DNA of 64,000 nucleotides from Sipunculus nudus (lineage: Eukaryota; Annelida; Sipuncula; Golfingiida; Sipunculidae). How positions within the stretch are numbered: position 1 is the first letter of the stretch; the number at the start of each line of letters is the position of its first letter. The stretch is taken from positions 2,627,579 through 2,691,578 of the forward strand of contig CM049307.1 in the NCBI GenBank assembly GCA_026874595.1, in the 5' to 3' direction. This document shows positions 13,469-23,518 of this stretch, piece after piece. Both the position numbers and the translations under genes were made by a program. Under the pieces are notes generated by a model that was not told the origin of the DNA, made no database searches, and saw nothing but the letters and a program-made list of their open reading frames with translations.

Positions 13469-13683
13469 TTAGAGAATCCATTATACACAATTTGATCAAA
13501 ATCTGATGATTTCTAGGGAACTTATTGTTTGAAATCTAATGTGTAATGCACAAACAATTCTTGCTCAATACAGGTGGCGCGACCAAAGGCAATACTATTC
13601 AAAATATTCCAACGCGGAACCATAATACCAAATTTGAAGGAACCTGGCCTGGGTGAAATTTAAGAAAGTTATCGTCCGCAAAG
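13464..13683 (-). repeat. Right arm of 218-bp inverted repeat
   Basis: Reverse complement of 11531-11748, separating the two 30-bp arrays. It begins with TGTTATTAGAGAATCCAT and ends ATCGTCCGCAAA. Confidence 0.9.
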
Positions 13684-13688
13684 ATCTG

Positions 13689-14131
13689 TCTTGAGTCAAA
13701 GTTACGCAAACGCGGGCGATCAACCAAGCATTGAATTCCCGGAGCTCAGAGTGTATCTGTGCATCATACGCTTCTCACTCAGTGGTCATACACTTCAGCC
13801 GTCCAAGATTTCCAAGCAGCAAGAGCAGCCGTCCCAGATCTCTCAACAGCAAGAGCAGCCGTCCCAGATCTCTCAACAGCAAGAGCAGCCGTCCCGGATC
13901 TCTTAACAGCAAGAGCAGCCGTCCCAGATCTCCCAGCAGTAAGAACAGCCGTCTCAGTTTCCCAACAGCAAGAGTAGCCGTCCCAGATCTCTCAATAGCA
14001 AGAGCAGCCGTTCCAGATCTCCCAGCAGCAAGAGCAGCCGTCCCAGATCTCCCAGCAGCAAGAACAGCCGTCAAAGGTCTCCCAGCAGCAAGAAAAGCCG
14101 TCCCAGATCTCCCAGCAGCAAGATTTTCTGG
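13689..14131 (+). repeat. Direct duplication plus 30-bp array B
   Basis: The ~131 bp beginning TCTTGAGTCAAAGTTACGC at 13689 is nearly identical to 12961 onward (offset 728 bp) and runs into a second array of about 11 copies of the same 30-bp unit, ending near 14131. Copy-specific differences (GTCTCAGTTTCC, AAAGGTCTCCC) show independent decay. Confidence 0.9.
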
Positions 14132-14280
14132 CACAGAGCAAAGAATTGTAATCAGACCAATGAGGGCGCGGTATCGCATTTTAAATCCAGCACCAAATTT
14201 AAACCTGCGACACCCGCTCTCGTTGGTCCGACTACACCGCTTCTGCCACACAGCTAAGAACCAGTGAAAAAAAATAACGT

Positions 14281-14360
14281 GCAAATTAATGAACTTATAA
14301 TTTATATAGCGCCATACAAAAACATACAATAGCTCATGGCGCTTTACAATAAAATTAAGT
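14281..14360 (-). mobile_element. 3' end of a LINE or SINE, L2/CR1-like tail
   Basis: On the minus strand the sequence reads AAAGCGCCATGAGC, a spacer, then TGGCGCTATATAAAT. This GC-stem plus TATAAAT tail is typical of L2/CR1-type 3' ends and resembles the end of the larger LINE at 31.96-32.05 kb. No coding part is attached. Confidence 0.5.
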
Positions 14361-15131
14361 GAAAACATTGAAAAAGTCGTATTAAAACTGTGCCAGTAAA
14401 TTACTGTATAAACAATTATATATCTTTAACCATAAAACTTAAACATTCTTCAAATAATGTTAACATGCATATTACCTTTACGAGTTCAGGTAGGAGTTAC
14501 AAATATGCAGAGAAACTACATGTCCAACTTCACAAGACAAACATTTGCAGAAAAACTAAAGAGCCAAATTAATTATGGATTCCTATAGGTGCCAATCTTA
14601 AGTGCGCCATAGTGGCCCTCTCTGGATAGTAAAGAGCATTCATACAGACTTTTCCGCAAACTAAAAATAGACTTATTCAGTATAATTTAACATAATAGGA
14701 CACAGATTTTCCCGTCCTTTCACGACCTAATTTTTTATTTGGAATATCAAGCAGTCCATTGTTCCCCCACCAGGACGCTAATTTACAGTAGACCACGTGT
14801 ATAGTATTCTGCTCATGTCACATCTAATCTGATTTGTTTTTTATCTTCCAAAAGTAGGAGAAAAAGCTTTTCTGATTTTTACAAATCAAACACATGCTGC
14901 TCTCTTTGCCTCAGTGCATTAGATAAACAACCTGTTGTAACATATGGATGCTTACTGTATCATTGGTTTATGTTGCCTTTTCATTCGATTGGCAAAATGT
15001 ACGTACAAAATAGCCGTACAGCAGCGTATGCGCAAGTTGCAATGTTAACACAGACTACACAAGAACAAATGGCTGAACCCGATCATTACCGACTGGTGAA
15101 ACTGACTTGATAATGCAGTGAACTATCAGAC
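14361..15131. other. Upstream region of receptor gene 1
   Basis: AT-rich flank with no gene recognised. Its part near 14900-14930 is homologous to the region upstream of the second receptor gene. Confidence 0.5.
14905..14928 (+). promoter_or_regulatory. Conserved box upstream of receptor gene 1
   Basis: TTTGCCTCAG followed by TGCATTAGATAAAC lies about 200 bp before the start codon. The same box with one change lies at 23348-23371 before receptor gene 2, and CAGATAAACCGTC at 48482 precedes gene 3. It may be a promoter or 5'UTR element or only residual homology; TCAGT and TCATT inside it resemble initiator sequences. No TATA box is evident. Confidence 0.3.
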
Positions 15132-16763
15132 ATGGTGTGCACAATTAAAGCTGTGTCTGGTCACCTTCTTCTTCAGATCATCTTTGGTTTCATATTTACA
15201 GAGACTAGAACCATTTCGGGAACCAGTGATACTTTTGACGGCTGGACCGGATTTGTACTGTCAGAAGACGCCCAGACTTGTGGTTTCCAGCTTAACGTTC
15301 ACTACATTAACTTTGCTTTACCACACCCTGGTTACTGCGGAACAGGAACAGTCTTGATGCGATGGTACTTTTACGAGGATTCGTTCACTGAAACACCAAA
15401 GCTAACTTGCAGTAACCTCAGTCAGACGACTACATTAGATCAAGAGATCACCAGAACATATTTCCCAATGCTATGCTCTAATTCTGGAAACTATACATGT
15501 TCATGTAATAAGGTTATCGTTATGCCTGTTGTTGCCAGACGTAGTAACCTACGTATAGGATTTGATGGATGTCAGTTTGAACGAAGGCTGCAATTTGACT
15601 ACTCGATTGAATTTCAATACATGGGTTACAAATGCGTTTCTGCTCCATCTACCTTTCCCTGTTCTATCTCAGGAATTTCTGACAGATACCTCAAAGGCAA
15701 TGCAACCGTGAGTATGGGGGATAATTTTGCTACTGACTACAGTATTGATACTTTGGTTCAAATTGTGGGTACACGAGTCCCTTGCTACCAGCACGCGGTT
15801 GATGTTCTCTGCCGGTTCAAATATCAAAGTTGTCATTATGATAAACCAAGATATATTTGTCAAGAAGCATGTGATGAACTAACAGAAGGCTGCCAATGGT
15901 TATTCGAAGGTGTACTACTTCCTGATGTAAAGGGTATCTGTTCTCTGTATCGGTCAGATAATGATAGTGCCGATTGTTGGTACAAAAAGGTTGACTGTGG
16001 GATCCCACCGCAAGTTTCCAATGCTCGTATATCTGTCCATAAGTTTAATCAGAGCAGATATTACGTTAAATATATGTGCAAACAAGGCTATATCCATGAA
16101 GGTCAAAACCAGTTAAAGTGTGATTTGTCTGGAAGGTGGAAGGAACAATCACAACCGAACAATTGCGTTCGGCAGATTCCGACAGCTACCATTGTTATAT
16201 CGGTTGTCATCGCTCTCTTGTTGAATGTGCTATTTGTTTCTTGCGTTTTATACAGAAATGAAGTGCGAGCAATTTTATATGTCAGAATTGGATGTACAAT
16301 TGGTAAAAGATTTGAACAACCGAAAGAATATGCTGCTTATCTGGTTTCCGAAGGTCGCGTGGCTGACAGGTATGTAGAAACAGTTTTATTACCGAAACTG
16401 GAAGAAGATTGTGGCTTTAAAGTTCTTGCAAATGTGAGGGATGGTCAGCTCGGGACTGGGCTACTGGAAGATTGCTACAATGATATGAAAAAATGCTCTC
16501 GTGCCGTCTTCGTGGTCGACAAGAATTTTTTAGAAAACCCCACAATGTTACATCTTTTCCGGCAGGCGGGGGAATTTGAAAATAATCAGAAAGGATTCAG
16601 AGTAGTAATTTTCTTGAAAAACGTTGGTAGGAAAGACATAAAAAACACGTCACTGGAGTGCTGCCTCAAAGCTGGCAGCTACTTGAGAGAACATGAACGC
16701 TTGTTATTTTATTGTCTCATTTACCGCCTTCCAACGACAAGTAAAAGGAACAATCAAATATAA
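15132..16763 (+). CDS. Receptor 1: Fz-CRD/CCP/TM/TIR protein (543 aa)
   Basis: Intact single-exon receptor gene. Residues 1-24 form a hydrophobic signal peptide. Residues 36-168 form a Cys-containing domain I cannot name. Residues 168-283 resemble a ROR/MuSK-type Frizzled CRD (CYQHAVDVLCRFKYQSC, then ICQEACDELTEGC). Residues 289-345 are a sushi/CCP domain (VDCG ... YMCKQGY ... CDLSGRW ... C). Residues 351-373 form the membrane helix (TATIVISVVIALLLNVLF). Residues 399-534 form a TIR domain: box 1 is YAAYLVSEG and box 2 is NVRDGQLGTGLLEDC, with the usual BB-loop proline absent and no FW box 3. TIR families signal by TIR-TIR contact with adaptors; ligand and adaptor are unknown here. The ATG at 15132 has G at -3 and +4 and gives the signal peptide. 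Alternative reading: an IL-1R-like or orphan TIR receptor with a different ectodomain name. Confidence 0.87.
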   Translation: MVCTIKAVSGHLLLQIIFGFIFTETRTISGTSDTFDGWTGFVLSEDAQTCGFQLNVHYINFALPHPGYCGTGTVLMRWYFYEDSFTETPKLTCSNLSQTTTLDQEITRTYFPMLCSNSGNYTCSCNKVIVMPVVARRSNLRIGFDGCQFERRLQFDYSIEFQYMGYKCVSAPSTFPCSISGISDRYLKGNATVSMGDNFATDYSIDTLVQIVGTRVPCYQHAVDVLCRFKYQSCHYDKPRYICQEACDELTEGCQWLFEGVLLPDVKGICSLYRSDNDSADCWYKKVDCGIPPQVSNARISVHKFNQSRYYVKYMCKQGYIHEGQNQLKCDLSGRWKEQSQPNNCVRQIPTATIVISVVIALLLNVLFVSCVLYRNEVRAILYVRIGCTIGKRFEQPKEYAAYLVSEGRVADRYVETVLLPKLEEDCGFKVLANVRDGQLGTGLLEDCYNDMKKCSRAVFVVDKNFLENPTMLHLFRQAGEFENNQKGFRVVIFLKNVGRKDIKNTSLECCLKAGSYLREHERLLFYCLIYRLPTTSKRNNQI

Positions 16764-19700
16764 TCTATAGTATATTCTGATATGTCCGATAAAATGATAG
16801 TATTTATTACAATTTTTATTTTCGGAGCGCTAGACCCCATTTATATATGCTGCCAGATATGGAAAAATCTGAAGTATTTGTGTAAACATCCTATTTTAGC
16901 GCCTAAATATTGGCTGAAAGATTAAGCACTAAACTGACAGGAAAAAAAATGCAAACAACATATTAATTTTGGAGGTCGGAATTTTCGCACATAAATAAAA
17001 GTAGAGATATTTCAGTCGTTGAAGATAAATAAAAGTATCTACTTGGCAAAAAATACTTGCCTATAAACAAATACAAAACACCAAAATGTAAACTGATTAC
17101 TTCAGGAAAAATACAAACTTGTATATGTGTTCCTTATATCTCATTCGTCATTTATCATAACATAAGCAAATTAAACAGATGTGAGATTTACCTTCAGGCA
17201 CCAGTTAACAAGTTATGTCAGAGATAAATCTTTACCCTGAGGTGTGCATCATATTACCCTGAACTTGATCGCGTATTGTCACATATACTGACTAAGGTCT
17301 GACGGTCTAGGGAGACGAGTCTTCCTCATGGCTAGACATCATACGAAGACATCAAATTTCAGATGCACGTAAAATGATTCGCATTTTTAAATATAAATGT
17401 AGCAATACTGTTTTCCATCAGTCCCCTGGCCTAAAATCAGTTGATTAAAAGACATGAATATCTAACCCGCATCCTTAAAGAGATAAATGTCTGAATAATT
17501 AAGTTCATCTTATCTGACTCACAGGTTCACTTATGTTCACCAAGTCCACCAATATGACTCACGCAATAGCATATTCAATACATGTTTGTATCCATACCTT
17601 ACTTAGAATATTTAAAGAAATAGTTTTATGCAGAGGCCCTGTTTGGTGTAACAATATATGACTTTCAGAAAATTGCTCATCCTTAGAGGTCTTTAAAAAT
17701 AATCTCGTATAACACCTCCGTCATGTCTTAATGCTACTCTTATATATTACCATATATTTTATTTCAGAATTTGTTATATTTCCTAGTACTCTCATTTGCG
17801 TGAGTGCACTGTACATTCAGTTCCATGTCATATTTATATATTTTTGTTTAATGTCATATCTTGCGGTGTCATTTTTTCGTAAGCAACTTTTATCTTTGTG
17901 TCATTGTTCATTATATTGTACATGATGTTACCTTGTATAAACTGTATTTTCTAACAGAGTCAGGTGAGAGATAAGAGATTCCCGTCTGATAAATATATAT
18001 TAAAAAAAAAACTTAAAAAAAAAACCCAAAAAAACTCGAATATACCGAAAAGCGAATATCTAATGAGAAAACATGTGAACGGGGAATATGGCTTAATGTT
18101 CAGTCTTATCCCGTTCATGCATTAACACATTCAAAAGCTGTAATTCCCTACTTACAGTAATTATTAATTTTAAATGATTTGCTCTGATATTTTGACATAT
18201 GCTGTCGTACATTATGAACAACCAAGAGAACGTTCCGGTTCATAACACGGATGAACTTATTACTTTTTATTAAATCACATTTATGAATTATAAATAAACT
18301 GAACATTCAAAAGATGAGTTTTTTTTAACATTTCATGTTTTCATTTGTTTGCTTTATTACTTTTAATAAAACTGTCAGTGTATTCTGCCTTACATTATGT
18401 CACACATATTAATTTGAGTGATGTTTTGAAAGAAAGAGATCCGTATGACTGAGAAAGGAAGTGATAACTATGTAACACTATATATGAAGGGACATATTGT
18501 ACACATAATATTTTATTTACCGAAAAAGAATAACGTATTAATAACTGGGAAATACATCTCAATGCAAATCTTGTAATGAACAATGTCTCTGGGAAAAATG
18601 AATATCCCAAACATTTATTATACTCCTGGGCTCAACAATCATCTGTTTTTGAATCAGTTATCAAAGTTAGAAAGTGGTCAGTGACCAAAGATATACCTCA
18701 GCAAGGATCCTGATGAACCAACGACGATAAAAACATGACGTCCTGTCGGAGGAATAACAAAGCATATCTGTGTATGAGCCGAATGAGTTATATCCGGGTA
18801 CACATTAACAGCAAGCCCATGAAACATTATTAGTTTGCACATTGATACAGTTAACATTATAAAACAACTTACTCAGAGAATAACGAGTACCCCGCGAGCG
18901 ACGTTACCGCAGATCTATACAGTGTTTCAATTATTACGTGTCTGCACACTCGAGCTTAAAGTCACGCACAATTTCCTGTTACAAACTCTCTCTCTCTCTA
19001 TTTATATATATATATATATGTATATATGTATATGGTGAGGAAATTAATGAGACGCTATACTAGACAATGACCGTGAGTGAACATGATGTATTTCAAATGC
19101 GTAACCATGCGGTGTAATTGCTGAAAGAGACGGGATGTCTCACTGATTCTTGTTGAGGTGAGGTAGTGATTTTAACAAGGATTGATAGATCTATAAATCA
19201 CGCCAGTACTTTTATCCATGGTGAGGAATCACATAAAAATAAGAAATTTCCATCTGTCAGTTAAATAATGGGACATATACCGACATGAATGTATTATATA
19301 ATAAAAAAAAACTACTATAGATATGTTCCATTTTTGTTAATTCGTTAAAAAGGCACATACTTTTAAAAATAATATGCGGAAAATACGTTTTGGTTATTTT
19401 CTGTTTCTTTACCCGCCTTTTTCTGACCCATTTCAAAATTTGTTTGGATGCCTTACATTGAATGTACTATACAGTATGAATTTTTTAACATACTTAGTTT
19501 ATATGTGGATTGTGAGCTGTTCTGGGTAAGTGGTCAATTTAAGTATACATGTCCATTTTGTCTACAGCTTTCATTTACATATTTACATCATATTTATACA
19601 GGGTAATAACCAATCAGCTAAAAACAAGCTGGTCTACCTTGGTGCCCTGTGACATTTACAGATATAAACATATATTAACTAAAATATCAATACAATTTAT

Positions 19701-19863
19701 TCATTATACCATGGGTAAGAGTATAAAACATGTACATTTTAATTATGTGGACTCGAAACATTCAGGCATATTTAGAAAGTATGTCATATTTATACTTATA
19801 ATGCAAGAAAAGTACTAAAATGTCACAGTCAGTATATATCTATAATATAAGGTATACGAAGCA
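16764..19863. other. Downstream flank of receptor 1, no gene recognised
   Basis: AT-rich sequence with short frames only. A possible polyadenylation signal (ATAAATAAAAG) lies near 16992. An A-rich run lies near 18001-18034, and a CT run followed by AT repeats lies near 18987-19030. Confidence 0.55.
18170..18720 (+). repeat. Segmental duplication copy, downstream of receptor 1
   Basis: This segment shares ordered blocks with 27180-27725, downstream of receptor 2: TTATTAAATCACATTTAT, ATGCAAATC(T/C)TGT, CTCCTGGGC-like, a TTAGAAAGTGG/CTAGAAAGTAG block and CCAGGATCCTGAT/CAAGGATCCTGAT. Similarity is patchy. It indicates that the duplicated unit included about 2 kb beyond the gene. Confidence 0.6.
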
Positions 19864-20103
19864 TTAAACCAATACTGATATCTGGAGTTTCTGATCAGCA
19901 ATCCTTTTGGCATTACCAAGGAGCATGGCATTATATTTGTTATAATTTAAAGTGAGCAGGTTTTCGTCACCCCATGTTGTCACTTGATCTACAGTACGCT
20001 GTAATTTAATCTCAGCTTCTTTAGCATTTATTCCATGGCAATACACAGCGACATCACCTACGTTCATCACAAAACCATCAGTATAGCACATTCGGATGAT
20101 CAT
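19864..20103 (-). pseudogene. LINE reverse-transcriptase fragment
   Basis: The minus-strand frame contains VYCHGINAKEAEIKLQRTVD, then WGDENLLTLNYNKYNAMLLG, a pattern typical of the region just after the YADD active site in LINE reverse transcriptases. The active-site box itself is degenerate (VGDVAVYCHG). Only about 80 residues survive, with no neighbouring EN or full RT, so it is a relic. I cannot assign the clade securely. Confidence 0.7.
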
Positions 20104-20689
20104 TTATATATATTAAAACGCAGATTTGGGCCCAGTATCGTACACAGTGGGGACACCTGTATAAACAACTGCAGCTTTCTATTATTCATGAATAATACTT
20201 CTCTATCCATTAGTAATATTTATTTGCAATAAGTTTCATCAGATGAAAATTTATTTTATACACATGAACTGACACGTGGTGATCTTTGAGTACAACACAC
20301 ATTATTGTAAAACACATTTACCAATATATATTATGTTGATCGAATTACATGATATATGTTATTTCATAACAAGAGGGGAGTAACTTTACAAAATGGGGGA
20401 TAGTTTTTAGTATATACAGCAGAAATTGTCTTGGATTAAGTTCCCTGTAATGTACATGGCATACAAAAAAATAGAAAAAAACTAAGACCAATAGGAAATA
20501 GAAAATAGGGAGAGAGCGGGACAATATATCTAACTGCCTCCTTCGACAAATAAGATTTTAAAATTTATAAATTAAAAATATTAGGTTTTATATAGACATG
20601 CGTTATATCTTATCAAGTTTGAATATTTTGTACCTGAAATATTTTATTTTTAATTTAAAAAGCCAAATAATCAATAGATTAATTTAAAT

Positions 20690-21610
20690 ATTATATAATT
20701 AATTCCACTTATTTATTCGGATATGCAAATTATCTAATTAAATATGTACAATATAATAATCAATAGATTTATTTATTATATAATTAATTCCACTAATTTA
20801 TGCAGATTTGCAAATATATGCAAACCATCTAATTTGATATGTACAATACCTCATTTTTCGTAGCAGAAATTGATTCTCTAGAAAACATTACCTCAGTGTC
20901 AATTAAGGAAAGTTTTCTTTTGAGGATTATCAAATTGTTCTTGGGTTACCCTGTCTATAATGGCTATATGTTTTCGATCGATATATAAACCTGGTTTTAA
21001 TACTGCCCCCACTTATCCAAGATCGCGAAGAAAAAAATGCTAACATCAATTTTTAGTTATATAATGATCCAAAGATTGAAAAAATATATATATAAGAATT
21101 CGTCAGAATACATAACAAGACATCAAATATCAATTTTACAGGTGACGCAAAAATACAATACCATATGTTATTATCAATAGATTTTTTTATTATATAATTT
21201 TCCTCCCTTATTTATACAGATTTGCAAATGTATGCAAATAATCTAATTAAAGTTTAAATCTAAAGTTTAGGTCGAAAGTTTTCTCTTTGAGGATTATTAA
21301 ATTGTTCTTGGGTTACCCCTGTCCATAATGGTGGCTTTCGAGTGATATATAACCAGAGTTTTAATATGGTCTCCACTTATCCAAGATAGCAGAAGAAAAA
21401 ATGCAAACATCGATTTTTAGTTACATTTTGATCCAAAGTTTTGAAAAAAGTGTGTTGGTAAAAATCTGTATAAAAAAATCGACAGAATGGCATAACTATT
21501 TATTCTAAACATCTTCATTTGGTGGAATATAAATATATAATATATATTTTAATCTCACAACACCAAGACATCAAATATCAATTTAACAGGTGACGCAAAA
21601 ATACGTGATC
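20690..21610 (+). repeat. Diverged tandem duplication, ~450-bp unit
   Basis: Two copies in direct orientation. GAGGATTAT(C/T)AAATTGTTCT, CCACTTATCCAAGAT, ATTTTTAGTTA and ACATCAAATATCAATTT blocks recur about 450 bp apart (for example 21119 and 21568). A shorter third start near 20690 repeats the TTAATTCCAC phrase. No coding content. Confidence 0.85.
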
Positions 21611-21665
21611 ATATATAATGAGAAATATTAAGTTAGCCGATTTTAGTTTCATTCAAAGATAAATA

Positions 21666-22875
21666 CAGTCTAACCTCTTTCATTCGCCCCTTGTTCATCC
21701 GCTAACCTCGCCTACCGCCAACAAATGACAAAGTCCCGATTTCCTTACTACTTATTTACCTCGTTCATTTGCCAGGCTCGCTTTCCGCCATCCGCCAGGT
21801 GTTTTACTCAAATGTGCCACATTCCCTTGATCATACGCCAACCCTCTGATTCTAGCTTGTCAAGCCGCGGTGTTATCGCTTGGACTCAGCTGACCTGGCT
21901 GCGTTTTTGTTTACAACATGTCACGCCTCACTGCTTATGGATTAAGTACCCGGTGCCACTGATTAATTAAGGACTTAACACCCTTCAGTTGTTTAGGGAC
22001 AGCTGTCATCAGCTGAGGGACCGGTGTTGTTTCAAACCTATAGTTGTTTGGATAAGTGTCATTAAACGAGGCAAGCCAGATGAGTAGTTTGGAGCAATCA
22101 ATAACAGGGGACGAGGTCAAGCGGCGTATACATATCGTGTAAAGACAACAGCGAACCTATGGGGATTGTCATTTAGTGACGCAGTTCGCTGGATTGGCAC
22201 GACGGTCCAGAACGAAACAGTATCCTTCCGCTTCTACAACGAGTGACAGATTGCCTGGGATTGACCACAGTATACGCATGTCTCATGAGGAATTCTTCAA
22301 TGCCGATCAGAATATAGGAACAGCACAACCTTTGAGCGATCAAGATATCGTGTTGAAACAGTGACAGACTACCATGATACAGCCCGTCCGACCTCTGAAC
22401 CTGAGAAAATAGTTCCCCACTTCTACACACATTCGCTGAAGTCCATCAGGCCATGAAGACCGTCTTATGATATTTCGAGAGCTCCAATTACAGCAAACAG
22501 TCCGATATTGCCGCATTTTACAGAATGGACCAAAGAATAACAGCTTTTCAGTCACAAGCTGGCAAACAATACTCCTTCACGGAATTCTTGGGGGCACATT
22601 CGGATGAAAGTGAAACGGGACCAGAAGAATTTTATATTATGACCGGATATATGAAGCATGTATATTTTTGTAAATAAATTGTAAACACTGTATTTTTCTG
22701 TAGTTATTTGTAATTTTTTTTTCTATGTGAATAAAGGTATATAAACGTATAAAATGATGATTATGATTTTAGCTACCCTGCCCATCAAATTTGGACCCCT
22801 CGATCAACCGCCACCCTTGCTTACCGCCAAACATGTTCCAAGTCCCAAGGCTGGCGAATGACAGAGTTAAGACTG
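21666..22875 (+). mobile_element. pogo/Tigger-like DNA transposon, degraded
   Basis: Imperfect terminal inverted repeats start CAGTCTAACC and end with a reverse-complement partner (TTAAGACTG), matching over about 24 bp up to TCATTCGCC. TA dinucleotides at 21664-21665 and 22876-22877 fit the TA target duplication of the Tc1/mariner-pogo group. Inside, plus-strand frames near 22270-22560 translate to EEFFNADQNIGTAQPLSDQD and, after a frame change, to an AMKTV...YFE-like stretch resembling the acidic C-terminus of Tigger/pogo transposases. The DDE core is missing or unreadable, so the element is inactive. Confidence 0.7.
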
Positions 22876-22877
22876 TA

Positions 22878-23347
22878 CATAATATATATTGACAGCTGTT
22901 ATAACATATTATTACAGTCTTTTAATAGGAAGTGTTGACCAATGTTGCTTGATACTTGCTATATATTATTTAGTTACCTGCATATGACACAGTGTACACA
23001 CTCATTTTTCGAGTTTATGAAATTACCATGAGATGACCTAATCACATGGGGGAAAACTCGTCAGATGGGCCAAACTGACCGAAAATTCTCATCACAACTC
23101 CATTGTCCATCAACCATACCAACGCCCACATCCACCCACACACACATGGTGTGTTTAAAATGAGTATATACATGCAGTCATTTTAGTTGGTTTAATACAG
23201 GTGAAGTGGTATCACTTAAATTTCACACTGCCACATTAAATCCGAGGTGTTAATGGAGCTAGCTCTGTCAGGATATGAGGCTTCAAAGCGTGCGGATGTG
23301 GCCAGAACCGAAAGCGTTGCTTATTTTTACAGACAAAAGCTCTGCAC
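22878..23347. other. Intergenic flank, no gene recognised
   Basis: Sequence between the transposon and the receptor 2 upstream box. No coding signal. Confidence 0.5.
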
Positions 23348-23371
23348 TTTGCCTCATTGCATTAGATAAAC
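23348..23371 (+). promoter_or_regulatory. Conserved box upstream of receptor gene 2
   Basis: Same box as at 14905-14928 (one substitution), here about 150 bp before the start codon. Function unknown. Confidence 0.3.
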
Positions 23372-23518
23372 CGTCTCTGTTATAGCAAATGGACAGGGTT
23401 TATTGACGCTACGTAATTTGTAAGTAAATAACTGGCAAGTTGTCACCACGATACTACAACCGATTTCCATGAATACACCCGATCATGAATACACCCGGTC
23501 ATTCCTGGTAGAATCAGC

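Noticed and set aside
12963-14267. SR-like repetitive proteins (SRPRSPSSKS repeats) and their reverse-strand mirrors
   Set aside because: The 30-bp unit is a multiple of three, so several frames on both strands stay open; sequences at the ends do not look like exons.
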